Below are positions 56,298 to 64,000 of a DNA stretch of 64,000 nt, one piece after another. How positions within the stretch are numbered: the stretch's first letter is position 1; the number at the start of each line of letters is the position of its first letter. Under the pieces are notes generated by a model, which searched no databases, was not told where the DNA came from, and saw nothing but the letters and a program-made list of their open reading frames with translations. The position numbers were made by a program, and so were the translations under genes. Source of the DNA: Symbiodinium natans (Eukaryota; Sar; Dinophyceae; Suessiales; Symbiodiniaceae); contig CAJNDS010000113.1 in the NCBI GenBank assembly GCA_905221605.1, positions 1,577,082-1,641,081 on the forward strand, written 5' to 3'.

Positions 56298-57810
56298 GCA
56301 CCGCGGCAGCACTATACTTGTGCGAAGCCGCTTGTGTTGCCTCGGTTTCCTGTTCTTTTATCTGGCAAGTCTTCCCAGCACTACACGTAGATGTGCGTGG
56401 ATGCACGTAGCTGGCGTAGCTGACAAGTGACAAGTATACATGCAAGTACTACGCTCCTTCGCGGTGCCCAGCCAGCATGGCCTAGACTTCTCAGTGGACC
56501 TGCCGTCGCAGTGCAGGTTCCAATGCTGAATATTGCGATGGAGCCCATGGTCTGCCTGATCCCGCTCCTCATCGTGTTCAACGGCTTCTTCGGCGGTGTC
56601 CGGCATCTCGGCTTGCTTGGCAGTGCGCGTACCTGTCACTGCGTTGCAAAGCCCGCTTAAACGCGGCAACCAATCAAAACATCTTCAAGAGAACAATCAT
56701 GAAAGCCCCCATGGACCCAGGTATCATATCTTCAAGAAGCTGACCCTCCCCATTGGCCTCCTCGCAATCCTGGCCGCGGCCATTGCTGGCTGGTCCGGCG
56801 CTTGCGCCCGTGAGGGCGGCACGCTGGGCGCGACCAAGTACGGCTACACCCTGCAGTACTTCGACTCCACCAAGGTCACTTGCACTGGCACATCCCAGAC
56901 AGAGGCCCAGCGTGCATGGGACACCTATGCCTTTCAGGACAACATACTCTCCAACGCTGTTTTCGTGGGCCTTGGTGGCTTCGCCGAAATTGGCAGCTTC
57001 ATCACAACTCTCTTCCTCGTGGGCGTGGTGGGCTTTGTTGGAACCATGAGCTGTGTTGAAAGTGCCTCTGCCGCCGGCGACGACTATCCCATGGCGGAGA
57101 CCATGATCATTGACGGCCTGGGCACCTGCATCGGGGCTCTCTTCGGATCATTCTACTCCACCACGGTGTACATTGGCCACCCCATCCACAAGAACCTGGG
57201 TGCCAAGCGTGGCTACAGCCTCATCAACGGCATTCTCTACTTCATCCTCCTGCTCAGCGGGGTGTTCGCCGCGCTGTACCAGTCCTTGCCCGAGTGCGCC
57301 AGCGGCTCCATCCTCGTCTTTGTCGGCCTGATCTTGGGGCGCCAGGCGTTCGAGGAGACGCCCGCGCGGCACTACCCCGCTCTGCTGCTCAGCCTCTTCC
57401 CGTACCTTTGCAACTGGGCGAAGCTTGGGAACTCGAACGAGGGTATCCTGATGATGGGGCAGGCTGGGGGTCTCATGTTCAGCGTCGTGATCACATGGCT
57501 CTTCTGCCTCTGCATCGATCGGGACTTCTTGAAGGCCACCGTCCTCTCCTTCGTGGCCATCTGGCTTTCGCTCTTTGGCTTCTTTGCCAGCCACAACGCT
57601 CCGAACGACAGCGTGCCACCGACGGAGGGAGATGAGAAGATCGGCTTCTACGGCAAGGAGGACCACGAGTACAACAACGGTTGGCGCTGGGCAGTCTCGT
57701 GGACTTTGGCCACCCTGTTCTTTGCGGCGCACGTGGGCATGCAGAAGATGGGTTTCGTTGAGGGCCCCTACAATGAGGTAGATTCCAAGGTTGAGAAGCT
57801 TGAGAACTAG
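55578..57810 (+). CDS. NCS2/AzgA-like nucleobase permease, copy 2 (three exons)
   Basis: Join 55578-56297, 56517-56602, 56721-57810, again 631 residues. Against copy 1 I see only two coding differences (CTC to CTT near 56972 and AAT to AAC near 57196), both silent, so the proteins are identical. Intron 1 is 14 bp shorter. Promoter-proximal sequence and the splice signals are shared. Head-to-tail duplicate with about 2.5 kb between transcription units, as in dinoflagellate tandem gene arrays. Confidence 0.88.
56517..56602 (+). CDS. Permease copy 2, exon 2
   Basis: Identical to copy 1 exon 2; the shorter preceding intron does not touch the acceptor. Confidence 0.85.
56721..57810 (+). CDS. Permease copy 2, exon 3
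   Basis: Two silent substitutions against copy 1; TAG at 57808-57810. Confidence 0.9.
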
Positions 57811-58530
57811 AGGCTCTGAAGGCGCGGTGTCTTCACAGGTCATGTACTTTTAGACAGGGCGAAGTTTGACGCCCAACGCTGGGAATAGTGCACTCGCTCG
57901 TGTGCTGGATGCACCTTGCAGGCACAAGGCAGCCTCTAGGCCCGCCTTTCCCAGCACCGCGCAAGCGGCCGGGAAGGGTGAGCCGAGTGCTGCAGCCCGA
58001 ACTCCGCGCAAGCCTGCCAAGCAGGCGACGTCTTCCGAGATGCGGAGAAAATCAACGTTGCTCTGGCAACGTTTTTCAACCTAAGCCAAGCCCAGACCGT
58101 AAAAACTTATCAGAGCGCACCTGGAAAAAAGGCTCCCGCACTTCGACGGGAGTGAAAGGCTCAACGCTGGCTGCCAATGTCAAGCACACACGACCCAGAG
58201 GCAAAACGCGTGCTGACGTTTGCCTTCTTGGCTCTAGGCATGGCCCTGTGCGTCACGCAACATCCATGAAGTATCCTGTGAGCTCCCAAGAATCCCCAAG
58301 CGCTAGTATGTGACCAGGAATCCTTTTAAAAATCATCCGAAGCCCTGGCCCTCCAAAGCCCTACAGGTTTAGGACCCTCGCAGCCCTAAAGGCCTTTCTC
58401 GGGAGACGTGCTCTCTCATAGGAGCGGTTTTCGCTTATGGTCAAGGCTCACAGCGAGCAGACAGAAGTACCCTGAAACCTGAACGCCCTAAAGCCTTTGC
58501 TACCAAAACTGCTGTTGCAGTTGGGGCGCC

Positions 58531-58610
58531 ATGGCGGGTGAAACGCTGGCAGCCTGTACGCAGGGTGCGGTTCAAGATCGTTTGGCAGACACGGGCGTTT
58601 GTTCCGAGAG
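58531..58610 (+). CDS. Gene F probable first exon
   Basis: ATG in the context ggcgccATGgcg. The frame contains MAGETLAACTQGAVQDRLAD and TGVCSESS. GT sites at ACG CAG G|GTGCGG and further on make the 3' end uncertain. Confidence 0.45.
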
Positions 58611-61600
58611 TTCCTACACCTTGACCCTAAACCCCAAACCCCTAAACCCTATAAATTTGCCCTAAACCTTAAACCCGAGCCCCAAACCCTCAACGAAGCT
58701 AACCTTGACTTGACAGCCAAAAACTCTCCCGCATGATGGAGTTTCGGCATTGGGGTCTAGAAACCCTAGAAATCCTAGAAGCCCGAGAAGGTCCTGAGTC
58801 TCGCCGCCGGGTTTGCGCGTTGTCTCCGGCAAAGAACCTTGAGGTGTCTACAAAGCTGCGGAGTTTGTGGATTTAGGTTTTCGGGACAGGGACTTCGGGT
58901 TTAAACCCCAAACCTTTGAGTCCTTTCAACCCTCAAAGCCATTAAACTTCAAACCCTAATAAACCCCCAAACCCTAATTAACCCCCAAACCCCAACGCCA
59001 AGTCCTGAACCACAAAGCCCCTCAACAGCAACTGGGAACCCCAAAGCCCCAGAGCCCTAACGCCAAAGCCCCTGACCCTCAACCGCCCAATCCTTAAACC
59101 TACACCCTAAACCCCCCAAGCCGTAAACCCGCATCCCCAATCCCTGAATCCTGAAACATCGGGTGCCAGCAGGCTTACTGTTGGTTCGCAGGGAATGAGC
59201 GAATTAGGGCCCCATGTATATACCCTTTAAGGGATTATATAGTGTACTCCATTCCCCCATTCCCTGCGAACCAACAATAAGCAGACCCTAAACCCTAAAC
59301 CCTAAACCCTAAACCCTAAACCCTAAACCCTAAACCCCAAACCCTAAACCCTAAAACCTAAAACCCTAAACCCGAGGTCGATCGCATGCACCATGAGATC
59401 GAGATCATGACGCGGCGTCTCGAGCTGGAGAAGCGGCGCCTCAAGCGCCTGGACAAGGAATTGGAGGCCGCCGGTTGGTTTTGGTCTTTGTCTAGGGCTT
59501 TAGGGCTTTAGGCTTTAGGGCTCTAGGGCTTTAGGGCTTTAGGGCTTTAGGGCTTTAGGGCTTTAGGGCTTTAGGGCTTTAGGGCTTTAGGGCTTTAGGG
59601 CTTTAGGGCTTTAGGGCTTTAGGGCTTTAGGGCTTTAGGGCTTTAGGCTTAAGGCTCTAGGGCTTTAGGCTTTAGGCTTTAGGGTTTAGGGTTGGGATGT
59701 TCCCCCCATATACAAACAGTCCTTAGCAGGGATTAGAATAGGGTGTACCAGAATTCCTATGCTAAGGACTGTAAGTAGAAGGGGGAACACCCCCACTGTG
59801 AGCATCCCAAGGTTTAGGGCTTAGGGGGTTTAGGGGGTTTAGGGGGTTTAGGGGGTTTAGGGGGTTTAGGGGGTTTAGGGGGTTTAGGGGGTTTAGGGGG
59901 TTTAGGGGGTTTAGGGGGTTTAGGGGGTTTAGGGGGTTTAGGGGGTTTAGGGGGTTTAGGGGGTTTAGGGGGTTTGGGGGGTTTAGGGGGGGGTTTAGGG
60001 GGTTTAGGGGGTTTAGGGGGGTTTTGGGGGGTTTAGGGGGTTTTAGGGGTTTAGGGGGTTTAGGGGTTATTTAGGGTAAGGGGGTGTTTAGGGGTTTAGG
60101 GGGTTTTTTAGGGGGTTTAGGGGGTTTAGGGGGTTTAGGGGTTTAGGGGGTTTAGGGGGTTTAGGGGGTTTAGGGGGTTTAGGGGGTTTAGGGGGTTTAG
60201 GGGGTTTAGGGGGTTTAGGGGGTTTAGGTTTTAGGGGTTTAGGGTTGAGGGTAAAAACGGCAGCTTCCGCCCTGAGATCCCTCAAGGATTGGCCCCTTTG
60301 AAGCCGTAGGTTTCGCTTAGGGGTGAGGGTTTCGGGTTTAGGGTTTAGGGTTTAGGGTTCAGCATCTCAAGTCCAAGCATTCACTAGTCAAGCAATTACT
60401 CCAGGAAAATACCCACCCGCCCAAAGAATCCCACAACATTAAGAAAATATTTTACTTATAGAACGACCTTGCCCATGCCCAATAAAACGGCGACCTTGCC
60501 CAGTAAAACAGCGACCTTGCCCAGTAAAACGGCGACCTTGCCCAATAAAGCGGCGACCTTGCCCAGTAAAACGGCGACCTTGCCCAGTAAAACAGCGACC
60601 TTGCCCAGTAAAACGGCGACCTTGCCCAGTAAAACGGCGACCTTGCCCAGTAAAACAGCGACCTTGCCCAGTAAAACGGCGACCTTGCCCAGTAAAACGG
60701 CGACCTTGCCGACCTTGCCCAGTAAAACGGCGACCTTCGGACACCACCCCATGCCCAGTAAAAATGCTACCTTCGGCCCCGAAGGTCGCCGTTTTACTGG
60801 GCAAGGTCGCCGTTTTACTGGGCAAGGTCGATTTTGGTCAAAAAATCGACCTTGCCCAGTAAAACGGCGACCTTGCCCAGTAAAACGGCGACCTTCGGGG
60901 TCCAAGGTCGCATTTTACTGGGCAGGGGCGGAAGGTCGCCGATTTACTGGGCAAGGTCGCCGTTTTACTGGGCAAGGTCGCCGTTTTACTGGGCAAGGTC
61001 GATTTTTTTGACCGAACTGACCTTGCCCAGTAAAACGGCGACCTTGCCCAGTAAAACGGCGACCTTACCCAGTAACTCCTTAACATTTAAATTATATATG
61101 AAAGAGAGGTTTAGGGTTTAGGGTTTAGGGTTTAGGGTTTAGGGTTTAGGGTTTAGGGTTTAGGGTTTAGGAAATTTAGGGTCTGTAGGCAGGCCTCTGG
61201 AGCTTTGAAAGCCCTGGAGACCTCCCGGAGCAGGCTGCCCACAAGACGCACATGGTCAAAGAGACACAGGCCCGCGGCCTATGCCTCTGAACGCTTAGCC
61301 TCTTGTAGGGTTTAGGGCCTTAGGGTTTAGGGTTTAGGGCCATTAGATCCTCAGCACTACAACCCTAAAACCCTAAACCCAAACAGCGCGGCTTGCGGAT
61401 ATCGAGGGGCTTGGAGGGCTCGGAAGGAATCTTAGAAAGTATACATTGCGAGATGACGCCTTCATTTTCATCATCGCTTTGCATTCAATGAGCATGTCGT
61501 GGGGGGGGGGGGTGGGGGGGGTCGGGGGTTCGGGCGCATGGACTTCACCCTGACCCCCAAACCCACTGATCCTGTGGAGCCCACGGGGCCCCGCATGAGT

Positions 61601-64000
61601 GCTGAGCCCCAAGCCCAACACCGGGCTAGAGCCCACAGCCTGAAGCAGAAGGGGAACATTTTGGTCTTCGTTTCGAGGGGTCAGGCTTGGGGACACAAGA
61701 CTCGGTTCAGCGTGTAGGCCTCGGGTATATCTGGAGGCTTCAGCGTACTTACAGACCAAATGTAACGACAGGAAACTCTGCATATATCCTTATTGAGGGA
61801 CTAGGGGGGCATGTATGTGGGTTCTATGCACAGTGATGGTTAAACTGTAAGTACCCACAAATTCCACAAACCTCCAAGTTCCCCTGAACCCCGAAATCCT
61901 AAACCCCTAAACCCCTCAAACCCAAAACCCTACACCCCTGAAGGCCCAAAAAGTCCCAAAAGCCCTGAACCCCCTCAAGCCCTGAAAGTGCGCTAAGCCC
62001 TAAACCCTAAAAACCTGAAACCGTAAAACCCTAAAACCCAAGAACCCTAAAGCCCTCTAAAACCCTCTAAAACCCAAAAACTCTAAAGCCCTAAAACCCT
62101 CTAAAACCCTAACACCCTAAAACCCTAAAACCCTAAAACCCTAAAACCCTAAAACCCTAAAACCCTAAAACCCTAAAACCCTAAAACCCTAAAACCCTAA
62201 AACCCTAAAACCCTAAAACCCTAAAACCCTAAAAACCTAAAAGCCTAAAACCCTAAAACCCTGAAACCCTAAAACCCAAAAACCCTAAAACCCCCTAAAA
62301 CCCTAAAACCCTAAAGCCCTAAAACCCTAAACACCCTAAACCCAAAACCCTAAAACCCTAAAGCCCTAAAACCCTATAAACCCTTAACCCAAAACCCCAA
62401 AACCCTAAAACCCTAAAAACCCTCAACCCATAACCCTAAAACCCTAACCCTAAACCCAGGCCCGGCAGCGGCAAAACGCCGCGCGGGCCTTCGCGCGGCC
62501 GAAGAGCGGCGGTGCGACCGAGCGGCCACGGAGCTCCACCCGACCAAAGCGCCCTGGCACGGTTGGGGCGTGGGGGCGTCGGGTTTAGGGTTTAGGGTTT
62601 AGGGTTTAGGGTGTAGGGTGTAGGGTTTAGGGTTTAGGGCCGTTTTAGGGTTTGGGGGTTCAGGCTTTAGGGTTTCTAGGGTTCTAGGGTTCTAGGGTTC
62701 TAGAGTTTTAGTATAGTTCTAGGGTTCTACAATTTTGGGTTTTGGGTTTTGGTGTAGGTTCTTGATGTTTTGGGGGGCGCAGGGGGGCGGGGTTTGGGTC
62801 CTGAAATCGGGTGCGGTGTTTTTGCGGACAGGGTCGAGGCTTCGGTGCTTCAGTTCTTAGTATATCCGCAACCGGTGAACTCGAAACCCAAACGCCAACA
62901 AGACAACTTTAGGGCTTGGATTTAGGGTTTAGGGTTTAGGGTTTAGGGTTTAGGGTTTAGGGTTTAGGGCTTTGGGTTTAGGGCTTAGGGTTTAGGGTTT
63001 AGGGTTTAGGGTTGGGTTTAGGGTTTAGGGTTTAGGGTTTAGGGTTTAGGGTTTAGGGTTTAGGGTTTAGGGTTTAGGGTTTAGGGTTTAGGGTTTAGGG
63101 TTTAGGGTTTAGGGTTTAGGGTTTAGCCCGAGCAGCAGAGGAGCGGCAGCGTCCGGCCCACCCTGACCCTGGACTCGCCGCGGGACCTGAAGTCCTCAAT
63201 CGTCCTGCCCTCCAAGGTGCCAAGCTTGGGGTTCGGGGTTTAGGGTTTAGGGTTTAGGGTTTAGGGGGTTTAGGGTTTAGTGGGTTTAGGGTTTAGGGTT
63301 TAGGGGGTTTAGGGTTTAGTGGGTTTAGGGTTTAGGGCTCAGGGTTTAGGGCTTATCTCGGTTCGAGGCTAAGCTACTATACTCGATGAGGATCAAGGGT
63401 CCCCAACTGTAGTTGTCCGAGAGAGCTGTCTTCTGCCACTGTTGTGGGTCCAGGCGCCCTAGAAAAAGGGCGGGTACGGCCTCGGGGCTCATGGGCCTCG
63501 AGCCTCAGATGCCTCCGAAGCCCTACAAAGGACAGGGCTTTACTCATGGAAGTTCAGCGCTTCAAGCCCTCTAAGCCGAGAACCTGAAACTCTATGCCCT
63601 AAACCAAACCAATGCTTTGCAAGAGCTGTTCCAGTGTTCCTTGCTTCCGAAATTGTACTGGGGGGGGGGGGTTGTCTCGCATCGCTCTGTCCACATTGGG
63701 GGTCTCACAATTCCGCACACGACCCAGCACTGATCTTAGCTGCTCCAGTTTCCGGCTTCTGCAGCGTCCACAATGGGGTCTTGCATGCAGACCGCCCCAT
63801 GCCCATCATGGAAGGAGTACCTTGGAGACTGTGGCCCGCCTGCCAAGGAAATGAAGACAGCTACTGCTCCGCCGGGGAAATCCACCTTTTAAACTCTTCT
63901 GAGCAGCTATCAACCAATTTGTGCACCCTAATCGGCAACATTGCTTGTCTCTCCTTCGGCAAGCGCGGACAGTCAGAGTGGAAGACTGTCATTTTCCACG
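58531..64000 (+). CDS. Gene F: many-exon gene, 5' part (3' truncated by window end)
   Basis: Gene-level span of exons 58531-58610, 59377-59473, 62460-62569, 63136-63216 and 63749-64000. The probable start is ATG 58531, eleven bases after a tgttgcag acceptor that could receive the trans-spliced leader. The N-terminal part is charged and coiled-coil-like; the last exon is Cys-rich. The introns are made of telomere-variant arrays. Whether the last exon belongs to the same protein is uncertain. Family not recognised. Confidence 0.45.
59174..59284. mobile_element. Small element with 25-bp terminal inverted repeats
   Basis: TTGGTTCGCAGGGAATG near 59180 and its exact complement CATTCCCTGCGAACCAA near 59260. 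Extending outward, 24 of 25 positions pair (GCTTACTG / CAATAAGC). Sits in gene F intron sequence just before a CCCTAAA array. Confidence 0.75.
59377..59473 (+). CDS. Gene F exon, coiled coil
   Basis: Acceptor aacccgag out of CCCTAAA repeats. The frame contains MHHEIEIMTRRLELEKRRLK and RLDKELEAA. Donor G|GTTGGT. Heptad-like charged helix. Confidence 0.75.
59495..59690 (+). repeat. Telomere-variant array, GGGCTTTA (8 bp)
   Basis: About 22 octamers with an added C, nearly uniform, directly after the exon at 59377-59473. Confidence 0.9.
59690..59808. mobile_element. MITE-like inverted-repeat element between two telomere-variant arrays
   Basis: GTTGGGATGTTCCCCC at the left end, GGGGGAAC then AGCATCCCAA at the right, with inner arms CAGTCCTTAGCA / TGCTAAGGACTG. 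Related to the element at 47739-47836. Confidence 0.65.
59812..60245 (+). repeat. Telomere-variant array, TTTAGGGGG
   Basis: About 47 units with two extra G. It gives the Pro/Lys repeat ORF on the minus strand, which is not a gene. Confidence 0.95.
60470..61078. repeat. 21-bp minisatellite with alternating orientation blocks
   Basis: Unit CCCAGTAAAACGGCGACCTT plus G. About 13 direct units to 60770, then inverted units (60783-60830), direct (60846-60895), inverted (60906-61000), direct (61018-61075). Adjacent opposite blocks can form hairpins. Reading frames across it (LPSKTAT and GQGRRFT repeats) are repeat products. Confidence 0.95.
62060..62450 (-). repeat. Telomere-variant array, CCCTAAAA (8 bp)
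   Basis: About 45 octamers with an extra A, ending at the acceptor of the exon at 62460. Confidence 0.95.
62460..62569 (+). CDS. Gene F exon flanked by telomeric repeats
   Basis: Acceptor aaacccag. The frame contains RRAGLRAAEERRCDRAATEL and HPTKAPWHGWG. Donor GGC|GTGGGG (phase 0, fits the next exon) or G|GTTTAGGG at 62583 (phase 1). Confidence 0.65.
62920..63126 (+). repeat. Interstitial telomeric array, TTTAGGG
   Basis: About 29 units ending ten bases before the exon at 63136. Here G-strand repeat sits at the acceptor side, an exception to the usual polarity. Confidence 0.95.
63136..63216 (+). CDS. Gene F exon
   Basis: Acceptor cccgagcag, frame SGSVRPTLTLDSPRDLKSSI, donor AAG|GTGCCA. 81 nt, phase 0 both ends. 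Confidence 0.7.
63749..64000 (+). CDS. Gene F exon, cysteine-rich, runs off the window
   Basis: Acceptor gctgctccag (other in-frame acceptors upstream). The frame contains FCSVHNGVLHADRPMPIMEG, CQGNEDSYCSAGEIHLL and CTLIGNIACLSFGKRG. Open to the last base. The Cys/Trp/Gly style recalls the end of gene A. Confidence 0.65.

Larger units (their letters stand above)
55457..58250 (+). repeat. Tandem duplication unit, copy 2 (permease gene)
   Basis: Same unit as 50212-53010. The 120 bases before the ATG are identical as read, and the 3' flank shows small indels and substitutions after about 58130. Confidence 0.95.
60246..62459 (+). other. Long gene F intron, no firm exon
   Basis: Holds the 21-bp minisatellite (60470-61078), a TTTAGGG array (61110-61170), an open stretch at 61190-61290 (ALETSRSRLPTRRTWSKR in one frame, not convincing) and the CCCTAAAA array (62050-62450). 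Confidence 0.5.

Noticed and set aside
59812-60285. Pro/Lys-repeat protein on the minus strand
   Set aside because: Translation of the TTTAGGGGG array.
60470-61078. CRISPR array
   Set aside because: Units are contiguous 21-mers without unique spacers, and orientation alternates. This is a minisatellite in a eukaryotic intron.

Overview
The window looks like nuclear DNA of a dinoflagellate. The reasons are plant-type TTTAGGG telomere motifs scattered in both orientations through the whole sequence, coding exons all on the + strand, short exons with GC and GA splice donors next to GT, and a near-identical tandem gene pair with short spacing. The genus cannot be settled by reading; Suessiales such as Symbiodiniaceae or Polarella would fit.

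Layout. (A) 306-18050: the 3' part of a long gene of about two dozen small exons for a cysteine-rich, probably extracellular protein of unknown function, stop at 18048-18050. (B) 19045-35486: a second gene with about 25 recognisable exons, cysteine-rich early and helical and charged late, stop at 35484-35486. (C) 35868-38024: a short cluster of exons ending at a plausible stop. (D) about 40871-49262: exons for a mostly helical, coiled-coil-like protein, stop at 49260-49262. (E) 50333-52579 and 55578-57810: two almost identical three-exon genes for a polytopic permease of the NCS2/AzgA-like nucleobase transporter type. (F) 58531 to beyond 64000: the 5' part of another many-exon gene with a coiled-coil exon. 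The exons were found by reading frame, splice-site and phase logic. They are confident as coding pieces, but the joins between them are less certain.

The main observation is how the introns of A-D and F are built. A typical intron opens at or just after the donor with G-strand repeats (TTTAGGG)n and closes just before the acceptor with C-strand repeats (CCCTAAA)n. Intron ends are therefore inverted telomeric repeats, able to pair and bring the splice sites together. The repeat itself often supplies the donor (GG|GTTTAGGG). One intron (33304-33385) is almost pure TTTAGGG repeat between two copies of a 20-bp host sequence, as expected if telomeric repeat was inserted into an exon with target duplication. 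A separate family of about 115-bp elements with terminal inverted repeats and 4-bp target duplications interrupts reading frames at 16479-16593 and 32787-32899, and a third copy (8001-8114) is itself split by TTTAGGG repeats. The permease genes lack telomeric repeats in their introns.

Between exons the window holds telomere-variant arrays (each array using its own variant unit), microsatellites, a 21-bp minisatellite with alternating orientation (60.47-61.08 kb), a VNTR (38.8-39.35 kb), and several families of small inverted-repeat elements. No tRNA, rRNA or CRISPR was recognised. Genes A, B, C, D and F have no family assignment that can be defended from the sequence alone.
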